A program made the translations under genes and the position numbers. Positions 34,277 through 42,434 of a stretch of 54,454 nucleotides of DNA are shown piece by piece. Positions within the stretch are counted from its first letter, which is position 1, and each line of letters opens with the position of its first letter. Source of the DNA: Thermoplasmata archaeon. Lineage in GTDB: Archaea > Thermoplasmatota > Thermoplasmata > Thermoplasmatales > Thermoplasmataceae. The notes under the pieces are model-generated. The model ran no database searches. It was not told the origin of the DNA and was given only the letters and a program-made list of their open reading frames with translations. The stretch lies in NCBI GenBank assembly GCA_021803655.1, contig JAJZLK010000051.1:1-54454 (forward strand), in the 5' to 3' direction.

Positions 34277-34504
34277 ATGGCTAAGTCAGCAACGATCAGC
34301 TCCAAGGGCCAGATCACACTTCCAAAGAGATTGAGAGAGAAATATCATTTACGTGAAGGAGAGGTTGTTTTGATACTGGATGCTGGTGAGGGATTATTGA
34401 TAAAGCACTCGCCTGGCACACTCCGGGGACTCCTGAAAGGGAAGATAGACGTTAAAGGATTTGAAGATGACCTGAACGAATTGAGGAGTGAATGGTCGAT
34501 TTGA
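34277..34504 (+). CDS. vapB: AbrB/SpoVT-type antitoxin
   Basis: A 75-residue DNA-binding antitoxin. The N-terminal swapped-hairpin domain is clear in ATISSKGQITLPKRLREKYHL and EGEVVLILDAGEGLLIK; the C-terminal part (KGKIDVKGFEDDLNELRSEW) is the helix that would wrap and inhibit the toxin. The 3' end overlaps the PIN toxin start by 13 bp, the normal arrangement for a toxin-antitoxin operon. It probably autoregulates through the inverted repeat at 34231. Confidence 0.9.
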   Translation: MAKSATISSKGQITLPKRLREKYHLREGEVVLILDAGEGLLIKHSPGTLRGLLKGKIDVKGFEDDLNELRSEWSI

Positions 34505-34902
34505 ACGATGTCGTGATGGATACGATTGGTTTGGTTCATTATCTCGAAGATGACCTGCCTCGTTCTGCTGCTGCCGCCGTTGAAAGAGTAGAGCTCGGAG
34601 ATGGAACCATTTTGCTACCGCAAATTGCTTTGGCGGAGTTTACTTACGTTGCTCTCAAAGGACGCCTCCGGTTATCAAATTCCTTCAGTGCGGTTGAACA
34701 GATCATCGATCAGATAAAAAGTTCCCAATTCATCTCAATTTCTTCGATGCCGGTCGACGCCTGGGCCCCCTTTGTTCATCTAGCAATTCCGGAGTTGCAT
34801 GATAGAATGATAGCGGTTGAGGCGCTTGTGCGCAAAATCCCATTGATATCTAACGATCCTTCATTTGAGACAGTAAAGGGATTGAAGGTGATCTGGAGGT
34901 AG
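34492..34902 (+). CDS. vapC: VapC-type PIN-domain toxin
   Basis: A 136-residue PIN-domain ribonuclease. The four acidic residues expected at the metal site are visible: Asp10 (VVMDTIGLVHYLE), Glu49 (IALAEFTYVALKG), Asp104 (ELHDRMIAVEALV) and Asp122 (ISNDPSFETVKGL). Length is right and the gene is intact, so it is probably an active toxin held by the overlapping antitoxin. Targets in this family are usually tRNA or rRNA; the target here is unknown. A perfect GGGAACGTTCCC palindrome follows the stop (34905-34916). Confidence 0.9.
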   Translation: MVDLNDVVMDTIGLVHYLEDDLPRSAAAAVERVELGDGTILLPQIALAEFTYVALKGRLRLSNSFSAVEQIIDQIKSSQFISISSMPVDAWAPFVHLAIPELHDRMIAVEALVRKIPLISNDPSFETVKGLKVIWR

Positions 34903-35018
34903 ACGGGAACGTTCCCCCATTATATTCTTCACATAAGCCTACTTGAAAGATAATATGATAATGCCTCCGAAGCGTGTTCCTGCATCGAGTACATGGCGTG
35001 AAAATCTATTTTCCGACG

Positions 35019-35735
35019 TCAAACTTTTAGGTCCTTTACGGGTGCAATTATTTGTTCAACACGTTTCGATTGTTCCACGACCAGATCAAAGGATGCCTGC
35101 GTAAGATGGGTTGGAACAAGATATCTGCAATGGCTTTGCAACATCACACTCAATACAGAAGAATAAGTAGAATGTTTCCAGAATTCCGCGGTCTCAGCGT
35201 CAGCGTCGGTATAGGTCATTTCATGTAACAGGTAATCCACGTCCTCAGCCGCCTTTACGACATTCTGGCTGTATGCCGTGTCACCAGTGTAAACTATTGA
35301 GGCTCCGGGATAGTCCAGGCGATAGACATTATCGGGAATTATATGATTCCCCTGGTACACACTTATGAAGTCAAGTTTCTTTTCCTCGACGTATTCGACA
35401 TTAATCTCATACCGGCCATTAACTGGTGTGTTTACGAGTTTCATGATCTGTTCCATTGTGTTCTTGATTCCCTTTGGACCCATCACGGTCAGGGTATTTT
35501 TTGTCCTGGCAGAACCTCTGTACCAGAGAAGTTCAGGAAGTCCCATAAAATGGTCCAGATGCATGTGAGATATCAGCACAGTATCAATTTTTTCCGGGTC
35601 TATTCCCCTCTCAAGCAATGATTCCATTGAGTGTGGTCCGAAATCTATGACGACCTTGTCGTCTATGATCACGGAGGAATTCCTGTGGTTTGCACCGATA
35701 TGTGACGACCAGTTTCCAAGGAATTTTATCACCAT
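35019..35735 (-). CDS. Metallo-beta-lactamase fold hydrolase, RNase Z-like
   Basis: A 238-residue hydrolase of the metallo-beta-lactamase superfamily in the RNase Z/ElaC-like subgroup. The di-metal site is seen as SHMHLDHFMG (His57, His59, Asp61, His62), VYTGDTAYS with the bridging Asp, LHEMTYTD, and the last His in LVPTHLTQ. The flexible arm of true RNase Z is not evident, so tRNA processing is not assured; a phosphodiesterase or other hydrolase is as likely. The start overlaps the stop of the upstream MFS carrier gene by one base, suggesting translational coupling. Confidence 0.87.
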   Translation of the reverse strand: MVIKFLGNWSSHIGANHRNSSVIIDDKVVIDFGPHSMESLLERGIDPEKIDTVLISHMHLDHFMGLPELLWYRGSARTKNTLTVMGPKGIKNTMEQIMKLVNTPVNGRYEINVEYVEEKKLDFISVYQGNHIIPDNVYRLDYPGASIVYTGDTAYSQNVVKAAEDVDYLLHEMTYTDADAETAEFWKHSTYSSVLSVMLQSHCRYLVPTHLTQASFDLVVEQSKRVEQIIAPVKDLKV

Positions 35736-37183
35736 CAGGGTGCATCCTCCGTAAAGGCTTCGCTCTCTATGCTGTATCCTATACGGGGATTCTTAACCGG
35801 GACTTCACCCGTTATCTCTTCAAGAGTCTTTCCCTTTGTCTCTATTCCAAGAAAGATAGTTGAAAGCAACCCAATTACAGCAAACCCTGTAAAAAACAGG
35901 AGGCTGGAGCTGATTCCATAGGATAGGACAATGAATGGAAAAGTTGTTATCCCGAGTATTGCCCCGACTCTGCTGACGGATGTTCCAAAACCGACTGCAG
36001 TGGCCCTCTCTGATGTCGGGAACAGTTCAAGTGGATAGACAAAGTCTGTAGAACCCGGTCCAATCGCCTGGGTTACCTCGAACACCAGGAACATGATGAA
36101 TACCAACGGCGCGACAGATGTGGCCAGGCCAGCCTGGGATACAAAATGGGTTACTATTGCCAGTACAAAGAGGGAAATTCCCATTCCAGAGAAACCTATT
36201 ATAGTTATCGTTCTCCTTCCCAGCCGTTCTATCAGGGTCAATGCAAGAATGCCGCCAGCAACGGCAAAGAGATCAAATATGGCGGACCCCAGTATTGCAG
36301 AGTTTGAACTCAAACCGAGTATGGTGAGTATCGTTGGAGAAAAAATGCCAATTCCATAGAAGGCAACATCAAACGAAAACCAGAATATTGCAACAAACAG
36401 TGTGCTCCTGATATACTTCCTGCTGAATAGTCTCGAGAACGCAGTGTTACTCTTAAAATACGACCCGGGAATGGCATCTGATCTTCCCGCAATCTCAATT
36501 TCCACTTTTCTGGCGTTGTCCAACTGTCCTGACTTTCTCAGCCACCTTGCGGATTCCGGAACGTCCCTCCTTAGAATAAGCACTACAAGCGCAGGTATGA
36601 TACCAACAAGAAACATGAATCTCCATGCATCAGGACCAAGCGGCAGGAGGAAATATCCAACAAAGGCTGCTATCGCAGCTCCAGTGAACCAGGCTAGAAC
36701 ATTAGTTACCAACAACTTTCCCCTGGTTTTGGCTGGAGAAAATTCAGCTATAATCGTTGTGCTTATGGCGTAATCTGCCCCGATTGCAATACCGAGTATA
36801 AACCTGAAGATGAACAGGGATTCAAAATTGAAAGATACGCTAATCAGGAGTGTCATTACAATGAAAATCACCATGTCCCATACGTACATCAATTTCCGGC
36901 CTTTCAAATCGGTAATGTAACCAAAGATTATGGCTCCAAAGAACATTCCTATAACTGTGGACGCTGCAATTAGCGCTTTAGCCGTAGGGTTATTCAATCC
37001 AAAAGCCGGGACGCCATATAATAAAATTAGGGCCACAGATATAATGGAAATGTCGTAGCCATCAAGCAAAGTTCCGGCAGCGGACAACGCCGTAATCCTA
37101 AGGTGTGTCCTGCTTACGTGTGCATTATCTAAGGCACCATATGTTGGAATGGCACCGTCTCCTGTAGTTTTCATATCGAACAA
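35735..37183 (-). CDS. MFS transporter, metabolite:H+ symporter type
   Basis: A 482-residue carrier with twelve hydrophobic segments. Family marks are the first-helix GTLLDGYDISIISVAL, the loop GYITDLKGRKLMYVWDM after helix 2, FRFILGIAIGADYAIST in helix 4-5, VPESARWLRKSGQ before the central loop, and LIERLGRRTITIIG in the second half. This is the sugar/aromatic-acid symporter branch that is abundant in Thermoplasmatales. The substrate cannot be read. It overlaps the downstream metallo-hydrolase gene by one base. It is similar in architecture to the carriers at 38 kb and 50 kb, so they may be paralogs. Confidence 0.87.
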   Translation of the reverse strand: MFDMKTTGDGAIPTYGALDNAHVSRTHLRITALSAAGTLLDGYDISIISVALILLYGVPAFGLNNPTAKALIAASTVIGMFFGAIIFGYITDLKGRKLMYVWDMVIFIVMTLLISVSFNFESLFIFRFILGIAIGADYAISTTIIAEFSPAKTRGKLLVTNVLAWFTGAAIAAFVGYFLLPLGPDAWRFMFLVGIIPALVVLILRRDVPESARWLRKSGQLDNARKVEIEIAGRSDAIPGSYFKSNTAFSRLFSRKYIRSTLFVAIFWFSFDVAFYGIGIFSPTILTILGLSSNSAILGSAIFDLFAVAGGILALTLIERLGRRTITIIGFSGMGISLFVLAIVTHFVSQAGLATSVAPLVFIMFLVFEVTQAIGPGSTDFVYPLELFPTSERATAVGFGTSVSRVGAILGITTFPFIVLSYGISSSLLFFTGFAVIGLLSTIFLGIETKGKTLEEITGEVPVKNPRIGYSIESEAFTEDAP

Positions 37184-37218
37184 CCATAAATAAAGAGTAT
37201 TTAATCATAATCAATATA

Positions 37219-37266
37219 CTATATAGCTATGACAATATGTATATATGGTAGGTCATATGCATATAG
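37219..37266. promoter_or_regulatory. Imperfect inverted repeat upstream of MFS/MBL operon
   Basis: CTATATAGCTATGAC (37219-37233) and GTCATATGCATATAG (37252-37266) are inverted copies matching at 12 of 15 positions, 18 bp apart. The pair lies 36-83 bp before the carrier start in a very AT-rich stretch and may be a regulator site; the surrounding AT bias weakens the case. Confidence 0.35.
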
Positions 37267-37444
37267 TAATTCCATATCTTAACTATCACTTTTTGACTCG
37301 AGACTGTGAATCAAACCTTTTTCCATCAAATATGTAGTATGCATCTTCACGAAGAATGGACGGTGGAACTCAAGTTGAAATAAAATAATATTCAATTTTC
37401 TGTCAGTGCATTTCTGGCGGAAAAACCCCGTGGTTCAGCAACTC

Positions 37445-38272
37445 TCAGTGCTCCCGCAAATCAAGCAGGTCATGAATTGCTGACCGGGTCATCCTGTCCC
37501 CCAGAATGCTTTCAGTCTCTCCAGGATCTATTTCCCTCCCGTGCAAGTTAATCGGCGTTATCGATATGTTTCCATCGCCGAAAACTGTAGATATGTCATC
37601 GTCCCGGTTTTCCAGCAAGTCTGTGTCTATTGAAAGTATGTTCTGGAACTCCATTGTTTTCCCCGAATTCCTGATCCGTTCTATTTTCCTTCTGTAAAGT
37701 GGTTTCCCCGACAGTGGAACAACCCTCATCCTGGTGTTCTCATTTATCGCGCGCGGAAAATTAATGTTCAGAACGTCAACACCATCTGGGAAGCCGTTTT
37801 CCATGAGTCGGCCAACAATAAATGCGCTGTACGGTATCCCAGCCGTGAACATGACCTCGGAAGGATTGAACATATCCTCGACCACCATAGAGAAGGCGAT
37901 ACCCCTGATCCCGTGAAATGCACCCATAAGTGCTGCAGATAATGTCCCGCTTGTGTACGGAGCATCGATACCCATGTTTGGCCCTGCGTTGATGCCACTC
38001 AGGATCATTCTCACGTCCTTGCTTCGAAACAGGTAGCCAAGCGATATAAGAACTGCATCCGCGGGATTACCGGATATTCCGTAAATTTCCTTGCCGAAGA
38101 TGTATCTCTTTTCCATCCTCATTGGCTTTCTCTGTGTCGTTGCCATGCCTGAAGCTGATTTCTGCTCCAGGGGCGCCACGACTTCCACCTCCTCGTTCAC
38201 GCTGTAAGCAGCCTTGAACAGTGACACTATTCCGGGGCTACTGTAGCCATCGTCGTTTGTTATCAAAATCAT
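37445..38272 (-). CDS. surE: 5'-nucleotidase SurE
   Basis: A metal-dependent phosphatase acting on nucleoside 5'- and 3'-monophosphates. The N-terminal MILITNDDGYSSPGIVSLF carries the metal-binding Asp pair; SGNPADAVLISLGYLF and LSGINAGPNMGIDAPYTSGTL (shown in part) are the other signature blocks, the latter with the conserved Asn. The 275-residue length is usual. It overlaps the end of an upstream MFS gene by 4 bp (ATGA type), so the carrier and the phosphatase are coupled. Confidence 0.95.
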   Translation of the reverse strand: MILITNDDGYSSPGIVSLFKAAYSVNEEVEVVAPLEQKSASGMATTQRKPMRMEKRYIFGKEIYGISGNPADAVLISLGYLFRSKDVRMILSGINAGPNMGIDAPYTSGTLSAALMGAFHGIRGIAFSMVVEDMFNPSEVMFTAGIPYSAFIVGRLMENGFPDGVDVLNINFPRAINENTRMRVVPLSGKPLYRRKIERIRNSGKTMEFQNILSIDTDLLENRDDDISTVFGDGNISITPINLHGREIDPGETESILGDRMTRSAIHDLLDLREH

Positions 38273-39687
38273 TGTTCTTCAGCTCCTGAACTCCAAGCAA
38301 TGCTACCCTCCGCATCCCTTATTTCACTAATCAGCGTTTCTTCTTCGACGGAGGATTCCTCCAGGCTCTTAGATCCGGTTTCCGGAATAAAGATGAATGT
38401 GATTGCTGCTGCAGCTACAGCAATACCTGCGAGAAAATAAAGAGCGAATGTCTCTCCGTACGCACTGAATAGTGAGGGAAACACAAAGGCGGAAATCACG
38501 GCACCAAGCCTTCCTGAAGCTACAGTAAGGGATTGGATTGTTCCTCTTACTTTGGTAGGAGCGAGTTCTACCCCGAGCACTCCCGAAGCTGATACAGAAC
38601 CAGGGCCCGCCTGTGAGAAGAATTGCATTCCTCCAAAGAGGGAAAGTCCAATTGCCGGGATCATTATGACAGTGCTCCTTGCATACGCTCCGAACACCAC
38701 GAGTGAAATTCCCATGCCAATAAATCCGGCGATCTGCATTTTCCTCCTTCCCTTTCTGTCTATAAAGGAGAGGGCGATCAGGCCACCAGGAATCACAAAC
38801 AGGAATTCCACCAGGAACTGGAATTCACCCGGGTTCAGCCCAAGGCCACCAGCGATAAGGCTTGGTCCGAACAAAATCCCTGCATATGCAACCATGTCAA
38901 ACAGGAACCATAGGGAGCATGCCGCCAGGAACATCTTTCCATGTGTCCTGAGGTAGTACTTTAGATCCTTGGTGTCCCTGATCCCCCGAGGAATCCTCTC
39001 GTCGTTCCCAGTTATTTCGCGTATCACGCTTTCCGTCTCTTTACTGTCACCTTTTATTCTCCCAAGATATCTTGCGGTTTCTGGCATTTTCCTGCGGTAG
39101 TAGATAACTGCGAGAGCCGGAATGGCTCCAGCGGCCAGCACTATTCTCCACACTATTGCACCGCTCACGAATGGTACCAATCCAAGGTACACCGCTCCAG
39201 CTGCAGTAGCTCCAAATCCCCACAGCAGTCCAAAGCCCAGAGCCATTATTTTCCCCCTGTCCTTTGCATTGGAGTGCTCTCCCATTATCATTGGCGAGAG
39301 TACGTAGTCCGCTCCAACCCCTATTCCCAGAAGGAATCTAACAGCTATCAACTCACTTGGTGTTGACACAAATATCTGGAGTATTGCACCAATTCCCATC
39401 AGGAGAACATCAAGGCCGTAAAATCTCTTTCTTCCGAGATTTGAAAGGGCACCAAATATTAGGGCTCCGAATGTTGCTCCAACCAAGGCCGAAGCAACCA
39501 GCATCGAAGACTGGAACCCTGTGAGACTCTTGATCCCGAAAGATGCAATCACAAGCGGCAGGACTATCCCAATTGACGACAGATCATATCCATCCGTGAA
39601 AACTCCCAAACCGGTGGTCAACATGCTTTTCAAATGAAATGATCCCAGTTTCTTCTTATCAAGCGGTTCAAACGGGTTGTTTTCCAT
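38269..39687 (-). CDS. MFS transporter, metabolite:H+ symporter type
   Basis: A 472-residue, twelve-segment carrier of the same branch as the one at 35.7-37.2 kb: GLGVFTDGYDLSSIGIVLPL in helix 1, ALSNLGRKRFYGLDVLL after helix 2, RFLLGIGVGADYVLSPMIMG, and MPETARYLGRIKGD before the central loop. The start is ATG 39687 (MENNPFEPL), fixed by GGAGTGAT just before it; 22 upstream codons in frame encode an unlikely hydrophobic leader. It is the first gene of a two-gene unit with surE. The substrate is unknown; coupling to a nucleotidase makes a nucleoside or phosphate-linked substrate possible. Confidence 0.86.
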   Translation of the reverse strand: MENNPFEPLDKKKLGSFHLKSMLTTGLGVFTDGYDLSSIGIVLPLVIASFGIKSLTGFQSSMLVASALVGATFGALIFGALSNLGRKRFYGLDVLLMGIGAILQIFVSTPSELIAVRFLLGIGVGADYVLSPMIMGEHSNAKDRGKIMALGFGLLWGFGATAAGAVYLGLVPFVSGAIVWRIVLAAGAIPALAVIYYRRKMPETARYLGRIKGDSKETESVIREITGNDERIPRGIRDTKDLKYYLRTHGKMFLAACSLWFLFDMVAYAGILFGPSLIAGGLGLNPGEFQFLVEFLFVIPGGLIALSFIDRKGRRKMQIAGFIGMGISLVVFGAYARSTVIMIPAIGLSLFGGMQFFSQAGPGSVSASGVLGVELAPTKVRGTIQSLTVASGRLGAVISAFVFPSLFSAYGETFALYFLAGIAVAAAAITFIFIPETGSKSLEESSVEEETLISEIRDAEGSIAWSSGAEEQ

Positions 39688-40041
39688 ATCACTCCTATGA
39701 TTGACAGCAACAGTGAATAAATAGATTATCCAAATAGTAAATAGTATGGTCAATATTCCTCGAGTCTCTATATGGCGAACACTGTATATATAGAGGTGCC
39801 CAAATAAGTTGGATCCATGGACTAGAGCGGGGTGTGGACGTTACTGGGGTCCGTAATCTATCTTGTGGTTCCGAATCTCGTCAGCCTGCTTGCTGCCAGA
39901 TCTCTCTTTTTCCGCAGTGAAGTTAATGTTCAGGGACATCACTATAACTGTAATTCCCCAACCTCTTAGTGGATAAGGAAATCATAATTCTGCTGAACTC
40001 GCATTTCACTGGTTGAAATATGGAAGAATTTTTTCAACACC
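39688..40041. other. Intergenic region between MFS gene and IS element
   Basis: About 350 bp. It holds an inverted repeat upstream of the carrier gene (39766-39795) and, on the minus strand at 39841-39939, a 32-codon frame (MSLNINFTAEKERSGSKQAD...) of ordinary composition that could be a small protein or the remnant of a gene cut by the insertion. GTTGAAA/TTTCAAC at 40012-40038 forms a 7-bp hairpin close to the left side of the IS. Confidence 0.35.
39766..39795. promoter_or_regulatory. Inverted repeat upstream of MFS-surE unit
   Basis: CTCTATAT (39766-39773) and ATATAGAG (39788-39795) are perfect 8-bp inverted copies 14 bp apart, about 80-110 bp before the carrier's ATG. A regulator site is plausible; no cognate regulator gene is adjacent. 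Confidence 0.4.
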
Positions 40042-40101
40042 TTGAATGGGAAACCCTACTTCCTTCGGGGGTGGGATGAGAGCGAACCGATTGCATCATA
40101 T

Positions 40102-40524
40102 GTGGGTGTTGCATCTATTGATATTCCAATAGGGTACGCCGGTTCCATCACTTCAGTTCATTTCACGAACTATCATTTTATCTGGCGCCCTAAATACCGG
40201 AAAAAGGTAATTGTCCCCGAGGTTGGATCTATGTTGCGTGACGTGATCAAGGGCCGTTACAACAAAAAATGGCTGGGGGGGATCATCGCCCTCGAAACCA
40301 TACCGGATCATGTTCATCTGTTCACAAAGACGGACCATACAATCGCACTCAATAACATAATTGCGAGAATAGAGGGGAGGAGCTCAAGAATCTTGAGAAA
40401 TGGATTTCCCTCACTCAAAAGCAGATTACCCGCGCTGTGGACGCGGACCTATTTTGTATCCACCCATGGACACACATCGTCAGATACAACAGAGAAATAC
40501 GTGGAGGAACAGAAATCAGGATGA
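40102..40524 (+). CDS. tnpA: TnpA, Y1 HUH transposase of IS200/IS605
   Basis: The single-strand DNA transposase of this IS group. The core is VHFTNYHFIWRPKYRKKVI, then the HUH metal motif in IPDHVHLFTK and the C-terminal nucleophile Tyr in TTEKYVEEQ. The reading frame has no stop through the core, so the protein could still be active. The start is unsure: the frame runs back to TTG 40042, GTG 40102 is the nearest conventional codon before the core, and either leaves an odd 20-40-residue leader, so the true 5' end may be lost. It overlaps the tnpB start by 4 bp, as in intact elements. Confidence 0.8.
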   Translation: MGVASIDIPIGYAGSITSVHFTNYHFIWRPKYRKKVIVPEVGSMLRDVIKGRYNKKWLGGIIALETIPDHVHLFTKTDHTIALNNIIARIEGRSSRILRNGFPSLKSRLPALWTRTYFVSTHGHTSSDTTEKYVEEQKSG

Positions 40525-41257
40525 TGCAGACATACAGGTTCAGGGCCTATCCAGCAAAGGCACAGATCCAAATGCTTGAGTCCACACTCTATTCGTGCCG
40601 TCAACTCTACAATGCAATGCTCCAGCAGAGAATATGCGCATACAGATCGGGAAAACATGTCAATTACAATTCACAACGGAATGAGTTCCCTGAGATTAGG
40701 AAGAGATTCCCTGAATACAGCAGCATACATCCACATGTGACACAGGAGGTTGCACACAGGGGTGACAAAGTATATGACAACTTCTTCAGGAGAATAAGGG
40801 AAAAAAGAATGGTAAGAATATCGGGGCGAGATTCCCGCGATTCAAGCCCGCGGACAGGTACGATTCAATTACGTATACCCAGTCGGGATTCAAGATAATG
40901 GAGAATGGGCATGCCCGGTTGTCAAAGATCGGTGAAATTCGCATGTTCATGCACAGACCCCTTTCGGGCAATATAGAGGCGCTCACAATAAAGCGTGAAA
41001 CGATTGGAGACTGGTTCATGATATTCACCGTTCAGGCGGACGTGAGAATAGACGAACCAGGACCACACATGGCCATGCAGAACACTCTTCCCGAACAGCT
41101 AAGGCCCATCGACACAGATCTCGGACTGAAATCCATCACAACAACCAGTGAAGGGCTGTAGATAGAACCCCCCGAAGTACCAGAGGAAATCTGAAAGGAA
41201 GCTGAGGAGGGCAAAGAAACAGTTCTCAAGGAAGAAACCCGCTCCGTCTGGTTAATC
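40521..41257 (+). pseudogene. tnpB: TnpB, broken and truncated
   Basis: The 5' part of a TnpB RNA-guided nuclease gene. It begins MQTYRFRAYPAKAQIQMLES and CRQLYNAMLQQRI, typical of the family. Near 40800 the frame changes in the A run of GGGAAAAAAGAATGG (one A short), after which NIGARFPRFKPADRY continues correctly. TDLGLKSITTTSEGL marks the first RuvC block (usually DLGL), then a TAG at 41159 replaces a Lys codon, a further shift occurs in a C run (CCCCCC), and PPKYQRKSERKLRRAKKQ follows until the sequence ends near 41257. The rest of RuvC and the zinc finger are missing, so it cannot be a functional nuclease. Confidence 0.8.
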
Positions 41258-41297
41258 GGAATCCCGGATAGGTTCCTGAGAGTGGATTCCCACAATC

Positions 41298-41657
41298 CTA
41301 TTCCTGGAAAAGTGTCTCCAGGTCACTTGCGGCCTTATGGAATTCCCGGGTGGAGGATTTGAGTGCCCGTTCTCCTTTTTCCGTTATCTGGAAGTACTGT
41401 TTCAACCTCCCGTTTTCCACTTTCGGCGAGGAAACCACGAACTCCGACTTCTCGAGGCTCTTCAAAACATTGTAAACGTCATCCCTCAGTACCTTCCTGT
41501 CGGGAAAGAAGCTCACGGCGAACTTGTCATTGGAAAATTCCTTCAGGATCGAATATGCGTTAGTGCTGGACTTCGTTAGTCTCCACAATATGTGTATCTT
41601 GAGCATGGTCCTTCGCACGTCGCTCTTGACGAAGTTCTCCTCCTGATCCTTTGTCAT
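41298..41657 (-). CDS. PadR-family transcriptional regulator
   Basis: A 119-residue winged-helix regulator. The DNA-binding part is KIHILWRLTKSSTNAYSILKEF and the wing is RLKQYFQITEKGERALKSS, the usual PadR pattern; the C-terminal helix (FHKAASDLETLF) is the short dimerisation helix of the smaller subfamily. It diverges from a four-helix membrane protein gene, and CACAAT/ATTGTG copies flank the shared promoter (41668-41673 and 41710-41715). PadR proteins next to membrane proteins often sense toxic compounds. Confidence 0.88.
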   Translation of the reverse strand: MTKDQEENFVKSDVRRTMLKIHILWRLTKSSTNAYSILKEFSNDKFAVSFFPDRKVLRDDVYNVLKSLEKSEFVVSSPKVENGRLKQYFQITEKGERALKSSTREFHKAASDLETLFQE

Positions 41658-41740
41658 GATGTATCCTCACAATAATGTACAATTACACTATTCTTATATA
41701 CTTTATCAAATTGTGGTAAACAGGTGATCAAACGGGAGAT

Positions 41741-42250
41741 ATGAACATAGGCATAAGAAGGAGCAAGATCAGGTTCCTTCTGTCTGGAATGTTTTCCAAC
41801 AAGGGCTTTGCAACTGGATTCCTCGTGACCGTGATAGCGCTTTCCCTGATGTATTACAATACGGTATCCAAATCGGTGATAGGATTCCCGATCATGCTGG
41901 CTTCCCACGAGATCATGGTATCCATCCTACTGGGATTGGTAGTTTCACTGGGAGTTCTGGGAAACATCTATGTCATGAAAGCAGTGATGGGTGGAGGAGA
42001 AGAGGTAATGAAGGCAGTTTCCAAGACTGCCCTCAGCATGGCTGCGGGCGCATGCGGATGTATAGGGTCCTTTGCCTCGCTGCTTGTCAGCCTGGGCGTT
42101 GGCGCAGGAGCGGGATTCCTCGCTCTGCTGTCAGCAAACCTGTCGATCTTCTTCGTAGCCGCCGGACTGCTGAGCCTGGTTTCCCTCAAATTGGCCGCAG
42201 ACACGCTGTCTAGTGTCTCGCATCTCCTGAAAATCAGGACAAGGGCGTGA
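41741..42250 (+). CDS. Uncharacterised four-helix membrane protein
   Basis: I do not recognise the family. The 169-residue protein has four long hydrophobic segments (about residues 22-42, 52-74, 92-118 and 126-150) and short basic ends, with a basic N-terminus (RRSKIRF) likely cytoplasmic. The third helix begins SMAAGACGCIGSFASLLVSL, containing a Cys-Gly-Cys pair in a small-residue setting, which could bind a metal or a heme-like ligand or be a redox site. It diverges from a PadR regulator, with GGGAG just before the ATG. A small efflux or metal-handling protein is possible but not shown. Confidence 0.72.
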   Translation: MNIGIRRSKIRFLLSGMFSNKGFATGFLVTVIALSLMYYNTVSKSVIGFPIMLASHEIMVSILLGLVVSLGVLGNIYVMKAVMGGGEEVMKAVSKTALSMAAGACGCIGSFASLLVSLGVGAGAGFLALLSANLSIFFVAAGLLSLVSLKLAADTLSSVSHLLKIRTRA

Positions 42251-42321
42251 AAGCAGGTGAACTTCCAATCCTCCCTCTTCCTGAGGATGCCCGAGGAACA
42301 CTATCATGCCTACTCTACCAT

Positions 42322-42348
42322 GCTACCACGTCCTTTTGAAATGGTAGC
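42322..42348. terminator. Hairpin after the membrane protein gene
   Basis: GCTACCA and TGGTAGC form a perfect 7-bp stem with a 13-nt loop, 70 bp past the stop and 90 bp before the end of the convergent MFS gene. A 48-codon frame from GTG 42257 runs across it, with little support. Confidence 0.35.
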
Positions 42349-42434
42349 TAGCCACATCCTGGAAGCAGCGGGATCGGGCTGCTGGTCTATTTCTGGGGAG
42401 TAGGACCTCAAAAGGAGCAAAGAACCCTCCGAGT

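Larger units (their letters stand above)
40012..41257 (+). mobile_element. Decayed IS200/IS605-family element
   Basis: The region carries a tnpA gene overlapping a broken and truncated tnpB gene in the standard IS605 order. The left limit is placed at the hairpin at 40012 and the right limit where tnpB similarity ends before padR; true ends could not be fixed. Around 40045-40085 the sequence (ACCCTACTTCCTTCGGGGG) looks like the right-end hairpin of this IS type, as though another copy's end lies upstream of tnpA. Confidence 0.7.

Noticed and set aside
37201-37300. Possible replication origin because of AT richness and inverted repeat
   Set aside because: No orc1/cdc6 gene or repeated origin-box pattern is near; an upstream regulatory region explains it better.
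42257-42403. 48-codon rightward frame after the PadR-linked membrane gene
   Set aside because: It starts within a ribosome-binding-like sequence, contains the hairpin, and has no other support.
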